Of a DNA stretch of 9,100 nucleotides, positions 1 to 7,013 are shown piece by piece. The stretch comes from Gammaproteobacteria bacterium (lineage in GTDB: Bacteria > Pseudomonadota > Gammaproteobacteria > SMWH01): NCBI GenBank assembly GCA_004357005.1, contig SMWH01000037.1, positions 1 through 9,100 on the forward strand, written 5' to 3'. Under the pieces are notes generated by a model. It made no database searches. It was not told the origin of the DNA and saw only the letters and a list, made by a program, of their open reading frames with translations. The translations under genes were made by a program, and so were the position numbers. Each line of letters opens with the position of its first letter. Position 1 is the first letter of the stretch.

Positions 1-1
1 G

Positions 2-304
2 ATTTTTCTCAATTCTGCCATCCGTGCTGATTTCGACCTGGATGGTGGTGAGAACAGTCGTGGTGAACTGATTGCCACGGCCACTACCAATGATCTGATT
101 TGCAGCGGTGTTGGCCTGTTAACCAGCCCGTCTCCGAACCATGCGCGACTGCAGATCAATCTACCCGGCGCCGATCCGCTGGTGTACTACGTGGATGCGG
201 ATTTCGTGTATGACGCGGATTCCACGGTTCTCAGGGTAGAGCCGGCGGGCGCCCTGGAAGTCGTCTGTACCTCCAGCGTACTGTTTCTGAACGGATTCGA
301 ATAA
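2..304 (+). CDS. C-terminal part of an unidentified, probably exported protein (5' end outside window)
   Basis: An open frame runs from the left edge to a TAA at 302-304 and gives 100 residues. It has no stop, reads as a plausible acidic protein (FDLDGGENSRGEL, then YYVDADFVYDADST), and stops immediately before relA. I do not recognise the family. The composition (many Asp, Thr, Ser and Gly, few Lys, two Cys at partial residues 34 and 89) suits an extracytoplasmic beta-rich domain or pilin-like tail, but this is inference. The last residues, VLFLNGFE, resemble a short C-terminal signature that I recall from many secreted proteins of Xanthomonadales and related gammaproteobacteria. The signal peptide, if any, lies outside the window. 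The stop is 10 bases before the most upstream possible relA start, so co-transcription is likely. The frame is well supported; the function is unknown. Confidence 0.72.
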   Translation: MFLNSAIRADFDLDGGENSRGELIATATTNDLICSGVGLLTSPSPNHARLQINLPGADPLVYYVDADFVYDADSTVLRVEPAGALEVVCTSSVLFLNGFE

Positions 305-314
305 ACTCCCAGCC

Positions 315-2501
315 TTGCGCTGGCCTCCGCCAGCAGTGTCACAAGAGGTATATGCGTGGCTGTCGTGCAATCCGCAGATTCGGCGCGAGATTGACCGTCT
401 TGTAAGCCGCGAATCGGACGAAACCGGTTTGCTGCGGCGCTCACTGGACCACCTGGCCAACGACGAACCCGACTCGCAGGAACGGTGGCAGCAACTGCTG
501 TTCACGCTGCGGTATCTGGAAGAGTTGCGCGCGGAACCTGCCGTGCTGGCCGCGGCGGTACTCAGTCACGAATATGCGGATGCCGCCGAATTGCCGCCGA
601 CACTGGTGGACGAGTTCGGCGATGAAATCCTGGGTCTGTTGCAGCAGTTGCGGGAGCTGCGCAGGGTTGCCGCCGCCGGCGGAACAAGGACGGACGCCGT
701 CCGGGCCGAAGGTCTGAGACGCCTGCTGCTGGCCGTTGTGAACGATGTCCGGGTCGTACTCATCCGTTTGTGCGAACAACTGTCCCTGTTGCGAGTACTC
801 GTAAAAAACGAAAACGACGAGTCGCGGCGCAGCGTGGCGCGGGAGACCACGGATGTGTACGCGCCTCTGGCCAACCGCCTCGGCGCCTGGCAGCTCAAGT
901 GGGAGATGGAGGACCTGTCTTTCCGGATCCTGGAGCCGGGCCGGTATCAGCAAATAGCGCAGATGCTGGACGAACGGCGTGATGACCGGGACAGCTACGT
1001 GCAACGTTTTGTTGAGGAACTCCGGTCAAAACTTGCCGATGCGGGAATCGACGCCGATGTTGCCGGCCGCTCCAAGCATATCTACAGCATCTGGCGGAAA
1101 CTCACGAGCAAACAACTGGAATTCCAGGAACTGTCCGACCTGCGCGCCGTTCGCGTGCTGGTGGAAGACGTAGCCACCTGTTACGGGGTGCTGGGTCAGG
1201 TCCACGCTTTGTGGCTGCCGATACGGGGCGAGTTCGACGACTATATCGCCACGCCCAAGGGCAATTTTTACCGTTCCTTGCACACGGCGGTGATCGGCCC
1301 GGAAGGCAGGACCGTGGAGATACAGATCCGCACCCACGACATGCACAAGGACGCGGAGCTGGGCGTTGCGGCCCACTGGCGGTACAAGGAAGGTGGTCAG
1401 CATGATGATGAAGCGCTCAACCGCCGCGTGTTGCTCATGCGGCGGCTGCTGGAATGGGGTGAGCGCAGCGAAGACCATGAACTGCTGGAGGCATTCGCGT
1501 CCGAATCGGAACAGCGCGTGTACGTGCTCACCCCGGCCGGTGACGTGGTGGATCTGCCCGCGGGAGCGACCCCCCTGGATTTTGCCTATCGCATTCACAC
1601 GGATGTGGGCCACCGTTGCCGGGGCGCCAAGGTCAACGGGCGTATTGCGCCGCTGACCCACGAACTCAAAAGCGGTGAGCAGGTGGAAGTGTTGACGACG
1701 CGCAACGGCGAACCCGCCCGCGACTGGCTCAACCCGCATTTGGGCTATTTGCGCAGTGCTCGCGCCCGGGCAAAGGTGCGCCAGTGGTTCCGCCAGATGG
1801 ATTTCGGTCGCCATGTGGCCGAAGGCCGGGATTTGCTGAGCCGCGAACTGGAACGGCTGGGGCTCGGGTCCGTCGAACTCAAACCGTTGCTCGCGCGGTT
1901 CAACTTCAAACGCATCGAACAGTTGCTGGCCGCGATCGGGGCAGGGGACATCACGCCGTTGCAGGTGGCACGGCTCGCGGAAAACAGACCGGGCCCGCGC
2001 CTCCAGGAACCGCGCACACCGCTAAAGCTCAGGTCGGCGCGCCCGGTTGGGCCGACCGGCATCACCATCGAAGGCGTGGGCAATCTCATGACGACTCTGG
2101 CCCGCTGCTGCAAACCCGTACCCGACGACACCGTCGTGGGGTACATCACCCGCGGCCGCGGTGTCACGATTCACCGGCGCGACTGTTCGAACATGCTGCG
2201 TGTCGGTGACGAAGACCGGCGACGCCTGATCCAGGTTCAGTGGGGTTTTGCGACCTCGTCAACTTATCCGGTGGATCTGGAACTGGAGGCTTGGGATCGC
2301 AAAGGCCTCTTGCGCGACATCAGCGCCGTTCTGGCGGATTCGGACAGCAACGTGACGCAACTCAACACCAGCGTGGATGACAGCACCGGTGTCGCCAGGA
2401 TCACGGTGACAGTGGAAATCGCTGACATCGAAGTACTCAGCCGTATCCTGGCGAGGCTCACGATTCTCGATAACGTGGTTTCGGCGCGTCGCAGGAACTG
2501 A
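315..2501 (+). CDS. relA: RelA: monofunctional (p)ppGpp synthetase, ribosome-associated stringent factor
   Basis: RelA transfers pyrophosphate from ATP to GDP/GTP to make (p)ppGpp when uncharged tRNA sits in the ribosomal A site. The 728-residue length fits the family (E. coli RelA is 744). Numbering from TTG 315, the order is: a pseudo-hydrolase domain about 50-200 without the HD...ED metal motif (SHEYADA near 84-90); a synthetase domain about 225-390 with RSKHIYSIWRK (252-262), Asp275, EFDD (306-309), the G-loop PKGNFYRSLHT (314-324) and EIQIRT (335-340); a TGS domain about 398-465; a helical region; a zinc-finger domain with Cys598, Cys599, His620 and Cys624; and an ACT domain about 655-728. 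EFDD, rather than the RxKD of SpoT/Rel enzymes, marks a synthetase-only RelA. The frame is open from 291. Possible starts are TTG 315 and GTG 336 (721 residues). Neither has a clear Shine-Dalgarno and no suitable ATG is in frame, so the start is uncertain by at least seven codons. Confidence 0.97.
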   Translation: MRWPPPAVSQEVYAWLSCNPQIRREIDRLVSRESDETGLLRRSLDHLANDEPDSQERWQQLLFTLRYLEELRAEPAVLAAAVLSHEYADAAELPPTLVDEFGDEILGLLQQLRELRRVAAAGGTRTDAVRAEGLRRLLLAVVNDVRVVLIRLCEQLSLLRVLVKNENDESRRSVARETTDVYAPLANRLGAWQLKWEMEDLSFRILEPGRYQQIAQMLDERRDDRDSYVQRFVEELRSKLADAGIDADVAGRSKHIYSIWRKLTSKQLEFQELSDLRAVRVLVEDVATCYGVLGQVHALWLPIRGEFDDYIATPKGNFYRSLHTAVIGPEGRTVEIQIRTHDMHKDAELGVAAHWRYKEGGQHDDEALNRRVLLMRRLLEWGERSEDHELLEAFASESEQRVYVLTPAGDVVDLPAGATPLDFAYRIHTDVGHRCRGAKVNGRIAPLTHELKSGEQVEVLTTRNGEPARDWLNPHLGYLRSARARAKVRQWFRQMDFGRHVAEGRDLLSRELERLGLGSVELKPLLARFNFKRIEQLLAAIGAGDITPLQVARLAENRPGPRLQEPRTPLKLRSARPVGPTGITIEGVGNLMTTLARCCKPVPDDTVVGYITRGRGVTIHRRDCSNMLRVGDEDRRRLIQVQWGFATSSTYPVDLELEAWDRKGLLRDISAVLADSDSNVTQLNTSVDDSTGVARITVTVEIADIEVLSRILARLTILDNVVSARRRN

Positions 2502-2511
2502 CCGGAACAGA

Positions 2512-2542
2512 CCGGCCTGGTGTGGCTAGGCAGCCTGGCCGG
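2512..2542. repeat. Imperfect inverted repeat at the relA/glycosyltransferase convergence
   Basis: CCGGCCTGG (2512-2520) faces CCTGGCCGG (2534-2542). The two arms pair over nine positions with one central T:T mismatch, around a 13-base loop. The loop contains the stop codon of the minus-strand glycosyltransferase (2526-2528), and the left arm lies 10 bases after the relA stop. A hairpin could form in both transcripts and slow polymerase, but neither side has a U-tract, so it does not look like a standard intrinsic terminator. It may be chance in GC-rich DNA. Confidence 0.3.
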
Positions 2543-5500
2543 ACCCGGCAGATGGGCGGGACAGGGCCTGTTCCAACGCGATGCGGGCGGCTTCAAAGGA
2601 AAAATGTTCCTCTACGTTCCGCAGTCCGCCCGACGAGAGACGACTCCACAGTTCCGAATCCTGGTGCAGGCGGATCACCGCATCGGCAAAGGCCCGCGCG
2701 TCATCGGCGATCAGCACATCACGCTCGTTCTCGAGGAACATGCCTTCGCAGGCCGGGGTCGTGGCGACCACCGGCAGACCATAGCTCATGCTGGTGTTGA
2801 TCTTGCCCTTGACGCCGGCCCCGTAGCGCAGCGGCGCAACGGATAGACGGCAGCCGTTCAGATAGCCGCTAATGTCCGGAACAAAACCGGTCACGATGAC
2901 GCCGTCGCGTTCCCCCAGACGCCGCACCGACTCGGGCACGCGGCTCCCGATCACGTACAGGTTCAGATCCGGAATGCTCTCGCGTACCAATGGAAAGATC
3001 TCGCCGATAAACCACAGCACGGCATCCGTGTTGGGTGGGTGCTGGAAACCGCCTACGAACATGATGTCGCGGCGGTCCGCGAAATCCGACTGACAACCGA
3101 CCACCGGATGCACGTTTGACAGGATTTTCACGCACGACCCGGGCGCGTCGCTCGCCAGCACTTCTTTTTCCGCCGAACTCACGACCAGGGTCACGTCGGC
3201 TTCGCGGACGACGGCCAGTTCGTCGCGCCGCGTTTTCTCAGCGGCGGCCAGCAACGACGGGGCGTTTTCCAGTTCAGCCATGCGTTCCTCGCGCAGATAG
3301 TGCAGGTCCACCGTATCGAACACGAAAAGCGCTTTCCGGGCGTATTGACGGATCAGGGGCACATAGCTGCGGGCAATGTAATAACGGCTTACCAGGATGG
3401 CGTCGAACTGGCTGCCGTTGTGGCGCAGATATTCGGCGGGCGATGACAGCCACGGGTAGTACAACACCTCCACGCCCAGGCGCTGAAGATCCTCGGTGTA
3501 ACGGTCTTCACGCATCAGGTTGTCGGCAAAGAAGGTTACCTTGTAACCGGATCGCAGCAACACTCGAAACAGGTTGAGCACCCGCACCGAACCCGAGTCG
3601 TGATCCGGGCGTGGCACCGTTGCATCGATCACCAGCAGATGGCGTGTTCGGCCCCGTTCCTTGGCGATTTCGATATCGGTGCCTGCGGGGTGTTGTTCCT
3701 TCAGCGCGTCCGCCCACTTATCACTAAACCTCCGTTGGTTGATGACCTGGTAACGCTTCGTCCCGCTGTCGGTGTCCGTGCCGCCGGTGACGCCTTCATA
3801 ATGAATAATCCTCGCTGCCGGCTGGTAGATGACCTGCTTGCCGACGGAGCGCACTTTGAACGCCAGGTCGGTGTCCTCGTAGTAGGCCGGTGCATAACGG
3901 GCGTCAAAATTTCCGAGTTCCTTGAAAAGGGCGGCCGGGACCATCAGGCAGGCGCCGGAGCAGTAGTCCACGGCACGGGCGTAGCAGTACTTCGGGTCTT
4001 CCGGGTCCTCGAAGCGGCCGTAGTTCCAACCGGATCCGTCGCTGAAAACGATGCTGCCCGCTTCCTGCAAACGGCCGTTGGGATAGAGGAGTTTCGCGCC
4101 CACCAGACCGGCGTCGGGAAATTCCTCGAAGGTGTCGAGCATGGCGTCCAGCCAGCCGGGTGTCACCACCGTGTCGTTGTTCAAAAAAAGCACATAGACG
4201 CCGCGGGCGAGTTCAGCGCCGGCGTTACAGGTACCGATGAAGCCAAGGTTTTCTTCGTTTCGGTGCGTCCGGATGCCGGCCATGAGTTCGAGTAACTCGG
4301 GGGTTTCGTCCGTGGAAGCATCGTCCACAACGATGACTTCGAAGGATGCCGTGACCGGGCTCTCCAGCAGCGATTTCAGACAGGCATAGGTGTGTTTGTA
4401 GTGGTTGTGCACCGGGATCACGATGGAGACCGCCGGGTCGTCCGGCGAGTCGAAGCGCAGGGGTTCGATCGGTTGATCCAGATCCGGGAGCTCGGGCATG
4501 CGCGATGGCGTTTCGCCCCGTTGCAGCCAGTCAGCGGCGCGCCGCGCCGTGCCGCGCACCCCGCGCGTGCGCAGGCTGAGCGCACCGCGCCGCGCCAGTG
4601 AGGTGGTTCTGGTGGCGCCGTAACGTGCCGCTCGAAACCGTTCCACGATCCAGCGCATGGGTGCGGTCAACTTCCACGAGGTGCTGTTCAGGAGTGATAC
4701 GACACGTTCATTCAGGGTTCCGATGTGTTCATTGAGGCGGCCGATTTCGGTTGCTGAGGTGGAACGCGCGTGGTCCAACTCCTTTTCCAGCGCTATCGCC
4801 CAGCGGCTGCGCTTCTCGAGATCCGCGTCCAGCCGCGTGGCCCATTCGGCGCGCACTTTCAGTTCTTGTTCGTGCCGGGATATTTCGTGGCGCTGCTCAC
4901 CCACCACCGTCTGGGCCAGTTGCAGCTGATCGAAGGTCTCGCTGTAGCGGTAGTCGTCGGCGGACGGTGAACGCAGCGGATAGCGCAGTTCAGCGACCGT
5001 GGCGAGCGGGAGCGCCTCGTGATAAGCGGACACCATGTCAACCGAGGTGGGCAATTGGACCCCGGACAGCCGCGAGCGTACTTGCGCCAGCCGCCCGGGA
5101 TCATCAATGAACGTTCTCAATATGCTGATAAGGGATTCGGGTTCCGGGTCAATGAGAAAACCCGTGACGCCGTCTTCAATGCGTTCGGCAAAGCTGCCCC
5201 GGCGGGTGGCGACGGGTGGAACACCCAAAGCCATGAGTTCGCTCAGGGTGTAACTGAAACTCTCGGGAACGATGGACAGCAGCAAGCCGACGTGAGGTGC
5301 GATGTCGCGCATGAGACCGGACAGTTCTTCGCGCCGGTAATCTTCGATGACCCGGATGCCGGGGAGGCTGCGCAGCGAGCGTCCTTCACGGCCACAGCCC
5401 AGCAGGGTGATCTCGGCAAATTCCTGCAAGGCAGGCAACGCCGCGCGCAGCAGTTCGCGGCCCTTCTCGGTCTTTAACCTTCCGGGTACGACGATCCGCA

Positions 5501-6893
5501 GGGGTGCGGCGGCATCCGGCGCCTGCAACGCGGTCAGTGGCATGCTGCCATGGGGAATGATCGAGAAAGTCCGTGGATCGAATCGTTTGTCGAGTTTCGC
5601 CAGGTTGTCCGCTACCGAGCGGGACGGGCTGATCAGACCCACGTCGTTTTCATTCAGCGCGCCAAGGAAGGCGTCGCGCAACTTCAGCCAGTATCCGGGC
5701 TCCGCGGGTCGGAACATCCGGTTGAAGGGATTGTCCGCGAAACAGCGCGTCAGGCGTTTTTTGTCACAACACGGACAGACCTCGTCGAAATAGGCGTTGA
5801 GCGCGGGGCAGACCGGATAGTAGTCGTGAAAAACCATGCGCGTGGGCAAACCCGTACGCAGGGCATCGAGGCTGTGGCCGATCAGGGAAGACACCAGGAC
5901 GGCGTCGACGCTGTAGTCCTCCGTGATCTGCTGCACGATGCGGTGGTAGGCCGGGTGGGTGTCTACCGTGGCGTCGATCGGTATGGGCAATACCCAACGA
6001 CCCAACAGCGGCCCCTTTCCGTCAGCGGCGCTCAGTTCGAGCACCTGGCCATAGCTCTTGCGGTGCCACTGGCCGGCGGAGCGCAACACCAGGTTGACGC
6101 GGCTGGCGTCGTGTTGCGCGTAATCTTTTATCCACTGCTGGATGCCGCCGCCCCAACTGTGAGCGATGTGCAGCTGGACCGGTTCCGGCCCGAGTCCCGG
6201 GCATACGCCTCGCGATTGACCGTCGTGCAGGGCGTGACCCACCGCGTAACGCAGCGGCGCCAGGAACGGCGCCGGGTCGCGTTGATCCGGGTCGCGCTCG
6301 TCGGGTGGCACGGCGTATTCGCCGTCGCTGCGTGAGATGCAGGCGTGATCGCAAACAGTCAGTCGCCAACCGCCACCCGATAACATCGCAGTCAGTCCCG
6401 GGTCGGATTTGTCGAGCGAAGAAACAGCGTCGGCGCGGATCAGCACGCAGTCATCCAGCACCGCGTGCGTATCGAACCAGCTTCTCCCCGACAGATCGAA
6501 AACCAGCCGGTCGAGCTCTTCCGTTGATGGCATTTGCTGCCTGGCCGTATTCCAGCCTGGGGGGAACGGTGACAGGTGGGGGTCGGTGGCGCTCAGAGGG
6601 GAAACCGCGCCGATATCGGCCCGACTGTGCAGAACCCGTTGCAGCCGCCCCTCGAGACGGTCGGGCAGATCCATGCCGGCGCGCATCAGCAGCAGATCGC
6701 GTCCCGGGTATTTCTCTGCGGCGGCCGTGAGGAGTTGCACGGGCCCGGCATCCTCCGACAGTCCCAGAGACTCAACTCCAGGATGCTCCGTACAGGCCAG
6801 TATCGCTTCGAAACGATTCGCCAGAAGGTCATTCACTTCTGGCGCCGTGCCCAGCAGGCAGAGACAGATTTCTGTTTTTCGTTTTTCGGTCAT
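2526..6893 (-). CDS. Multi-modular glycosyltransferase (degenerate GT2 - GT4 - coiled coil - GT2 - GT4)
   Basis: This 1455-residue cytoplasmic protein probably builds or extends a surface polysaccharide (O-antigen-like or capsule-like). Donors and acceptors cannot be read from the sequence. Modules: residues 1-190 resemble the back half of a GT2 (GT-A) domain with eroded motifs. Residues 238-625 are a GT4 (GT-B) domain with HIAHSWGGGIQQW (242-254), VVPGRLKTEKGRELL (468-482) and an E-x7-E pair (Glu544, Glu552). Residues 655-740 are a heptad-rich coiled coil ending in NSTSWKLTAPMRW (736-748), a linker common in such fusions. Residues 820-1060 are a GT2 domain with VSIVIPVHN (822-830), DDAS (857-860), FLNNDT (903-908, DxD equivalent) and YEDTDL (1005-1010). 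Residues 1085-1450 are a second GT4 domain with DIMFVGGFQHPPN and GAGVKGKINTSMSYGLPVV (1358-1376). The ATG at 6893 has no strong Shine-Dalgarno. The gene stands alone: a terminator lies upstream and relA converges downstream. It carries no membrane segments. Confidence 0.95.
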   Translation of the reverse strand: MTEKRKTEICLCLLGTAPEVNDLLANRFEAILACTEHPGVESLGLSEDAGPVQLLTAAAEKYPGRDLLLMRAGMDLPDRLEGRLQRVLHSRADIGAVSPLSATDPHLSPFPPGWNTARQQMPSTEELDRLVFDLSGRSWFDTHAVLDDCVLIRADAVSSLDKSDPGLTAMLSGGGWRLTVCDHACISRSDGEYAVPPDERDPDQRDPAPFLAPLRYAVGHALHDGQSRGVCPGLGPEPVQLHIAHSWGGGIQQWIKDYAQHDASRVNLVLRSAGQWHRKSYGQVLELSAADGKGPLLGRWVLPIPIDATVDTHPAYHRIVQQITEDYSVDAVLVSSLIGHSLDALRTGLPTRMVFHDYYPVCPALNAYFDEVCPCCDKKRLTRCFADNPFNRMFRPAEPGYWLKLRDAFLGALNENDVGLISPSRSVADNLAKLDKRFDPRTFSIIPHGSMPLTALQAPDAAAPLRIVVPGRLKTEKGRELLRAALPALQEFAEITLLGCGREGRSLRSLPGIRVIEDYRREELSGLMRDIAPHVGLLLSIVPESFSYTLSELMALGVPPVATRRGSFAERIEDGVTGFLIDPEPESLISILRTFIDDPGRLAQVRSRLSGVQLPTSVDMVSAYHEALPLATVAELRYPLRSPSADDYRYSETFDQLQLAQTVVGEQRHEISRHEQELKVRAEWATRLDADLEKRSRWAIALEKELDHARSTSATEIGRLNEHIGTLNERVVSLLNSTSWKLTAPMRWIVERFRAARYGATRTTSLARRGALSLRTRGVRGTARRAADWLQRGETPSRMPELPDLDQPIEPLRFDSPDDPAVSIVIPVHNHYKHTYACLKSLLESPVTASFEVIVVDDASTDETPELLELMAGIRTHRNEENLGFIGTCNAGAELARGVYVLFLNNDTVVTPGWLDAMLDTFEEFPDAGLVGAKLLYPNGRLQEAGSIVFSDGSGWNYGRFEDPEDPKYCYARAVDYCSGACLMVPAALFKELGNFDARYAPAYYEDTDLAFKVRSVGKQVIYQPAARIIHYEGVTGGTDTDSGTKRYQVINQRRFSDKWADALKEQHPAGTDIEIAKERGRTRHLLVIDATVPRPDHDSGSVRVLNLFRVLLRSGYKVTFFADNLMREDRYTEDLQRLGVEVLYYPWLSSPAEYLRHNGSQFDAILVSRYYIARSYVPLIRQYARKALFVFDTVDLHYLREERMAELENAPSLLAAAEKTRRDELAVVREADVTLVVSSAEKEVLASDAPGSCVKILSNVHPVVGCQSDFADRRDIMFVGGFQHPPNTDAVLWFIGEIFPLVRESIPDLNLYVIGSRVPESVRRLGERDGVIVTGFVPDISGYLNGCRLSVAPLRYGAGVKGKINTSMSYGLPVVATTPACEGMFLENERDVLIADDARAFADAVIRLHQDSELWSRLSSGGLRNVEEHFSFEAARIALEQALSRPSAGSGQAA

Positions 6894-6912
6894 CTTTTGA
6901 TCAGCCGGGCCT

Positions 6913-6925
6913 GTTCATCATGAAC
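6913..6925. promoter_or_regulatory. 13-bp perfect palindrome upstream of the glycosyltransferase, candidate operator
   Basis: GTTCAT-C-ATGAAC is a perfect inverted repeat with 6-base arms around one base. It is centred about 26 bases upstream of the glycosyltransferase ATG on the minus strand. A terminator closes the neighbouring gene at 6949-6977, so any promoter dedicated to the glycosyltransferase must lie in the short stretch holding this palindrome. No convincing -35/-10 pair is visible there. A role as a repressor or activator site is inference from position and symmetry only. Confidence 0.3.
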
Positions 6926-6948
6926 GTTTCATCGTGATGCCGAGGGGG

Positions 6949-6977
6949 AAAACAAAGGGCCTGGCTCGGCCAGGCCC
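6949..6977 (-). terminator. Rho-independent terminator of the DUF4412-like gene
   Basis: On the minus strand, the GC-rich arm GGGCCTGGC pairs perfectly over 9 bp with GCCAGGCCC around a 3-base loop (6966-6968), and TTTGTTTT follows (6949-6956). The structure starts 37 bases after the TAA of the minus-strand gene ending at 7014. Stem, loop size and T-tract fit a textbook intrinsic terminator. It should insulate the downstream glycosyltransferase gene from this transcript. On the plus strand the stem is followed by C and A rather than T, so it is directional. Confidence 0.88.
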
Positions 6978-7013
6978 CCCAAGTGATCATGTTGTCCCGG
7001 GCCGGGTCGATGG

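Noticed and set aside
1026..1814. Minus-strand open frame of 262 codons inside relA
   Set aside because: It is antisense to the RelA synthetase and TGS domains; no domain or ribosome-binding site supports it.
2526..2560. Glycosyltransferase C-terminus PSAGSGQAA, resembling the PSTGSGQA translation of a dispersed repeat known from some environmental genomes
   Set aside because: The DNA differs from the repeat (CCTTCGACAGGCTCAGGACAGGC-like) at several mostly third-codon positions, and no second copy occurs in the window.
3600..4295. Plus-strand open frame of 231 codons
   Set aside because: It lies antisense to the GT2 module with its NNDT and EDTDL motifs; its composition looks like a mirror of the real gene.
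5550..6335. Plus-strand open frame of 261 codons inside the glycosyltransferase gene
   Set aside because: It is antisense to well-conserved GT4 motifs, its translation has no recognisable domain, and long antisense frames are common in GC-rich coding DNA.
6978..7013. CCCGGGCCGGG-rich stretch between the terminator and the DUF4412-like stop codon as a second regulatory element
   Set aside because: It is only a short GC-rich self-complementary patch, with no T-tract and no symmetry beyond what this base composition gives by chance.
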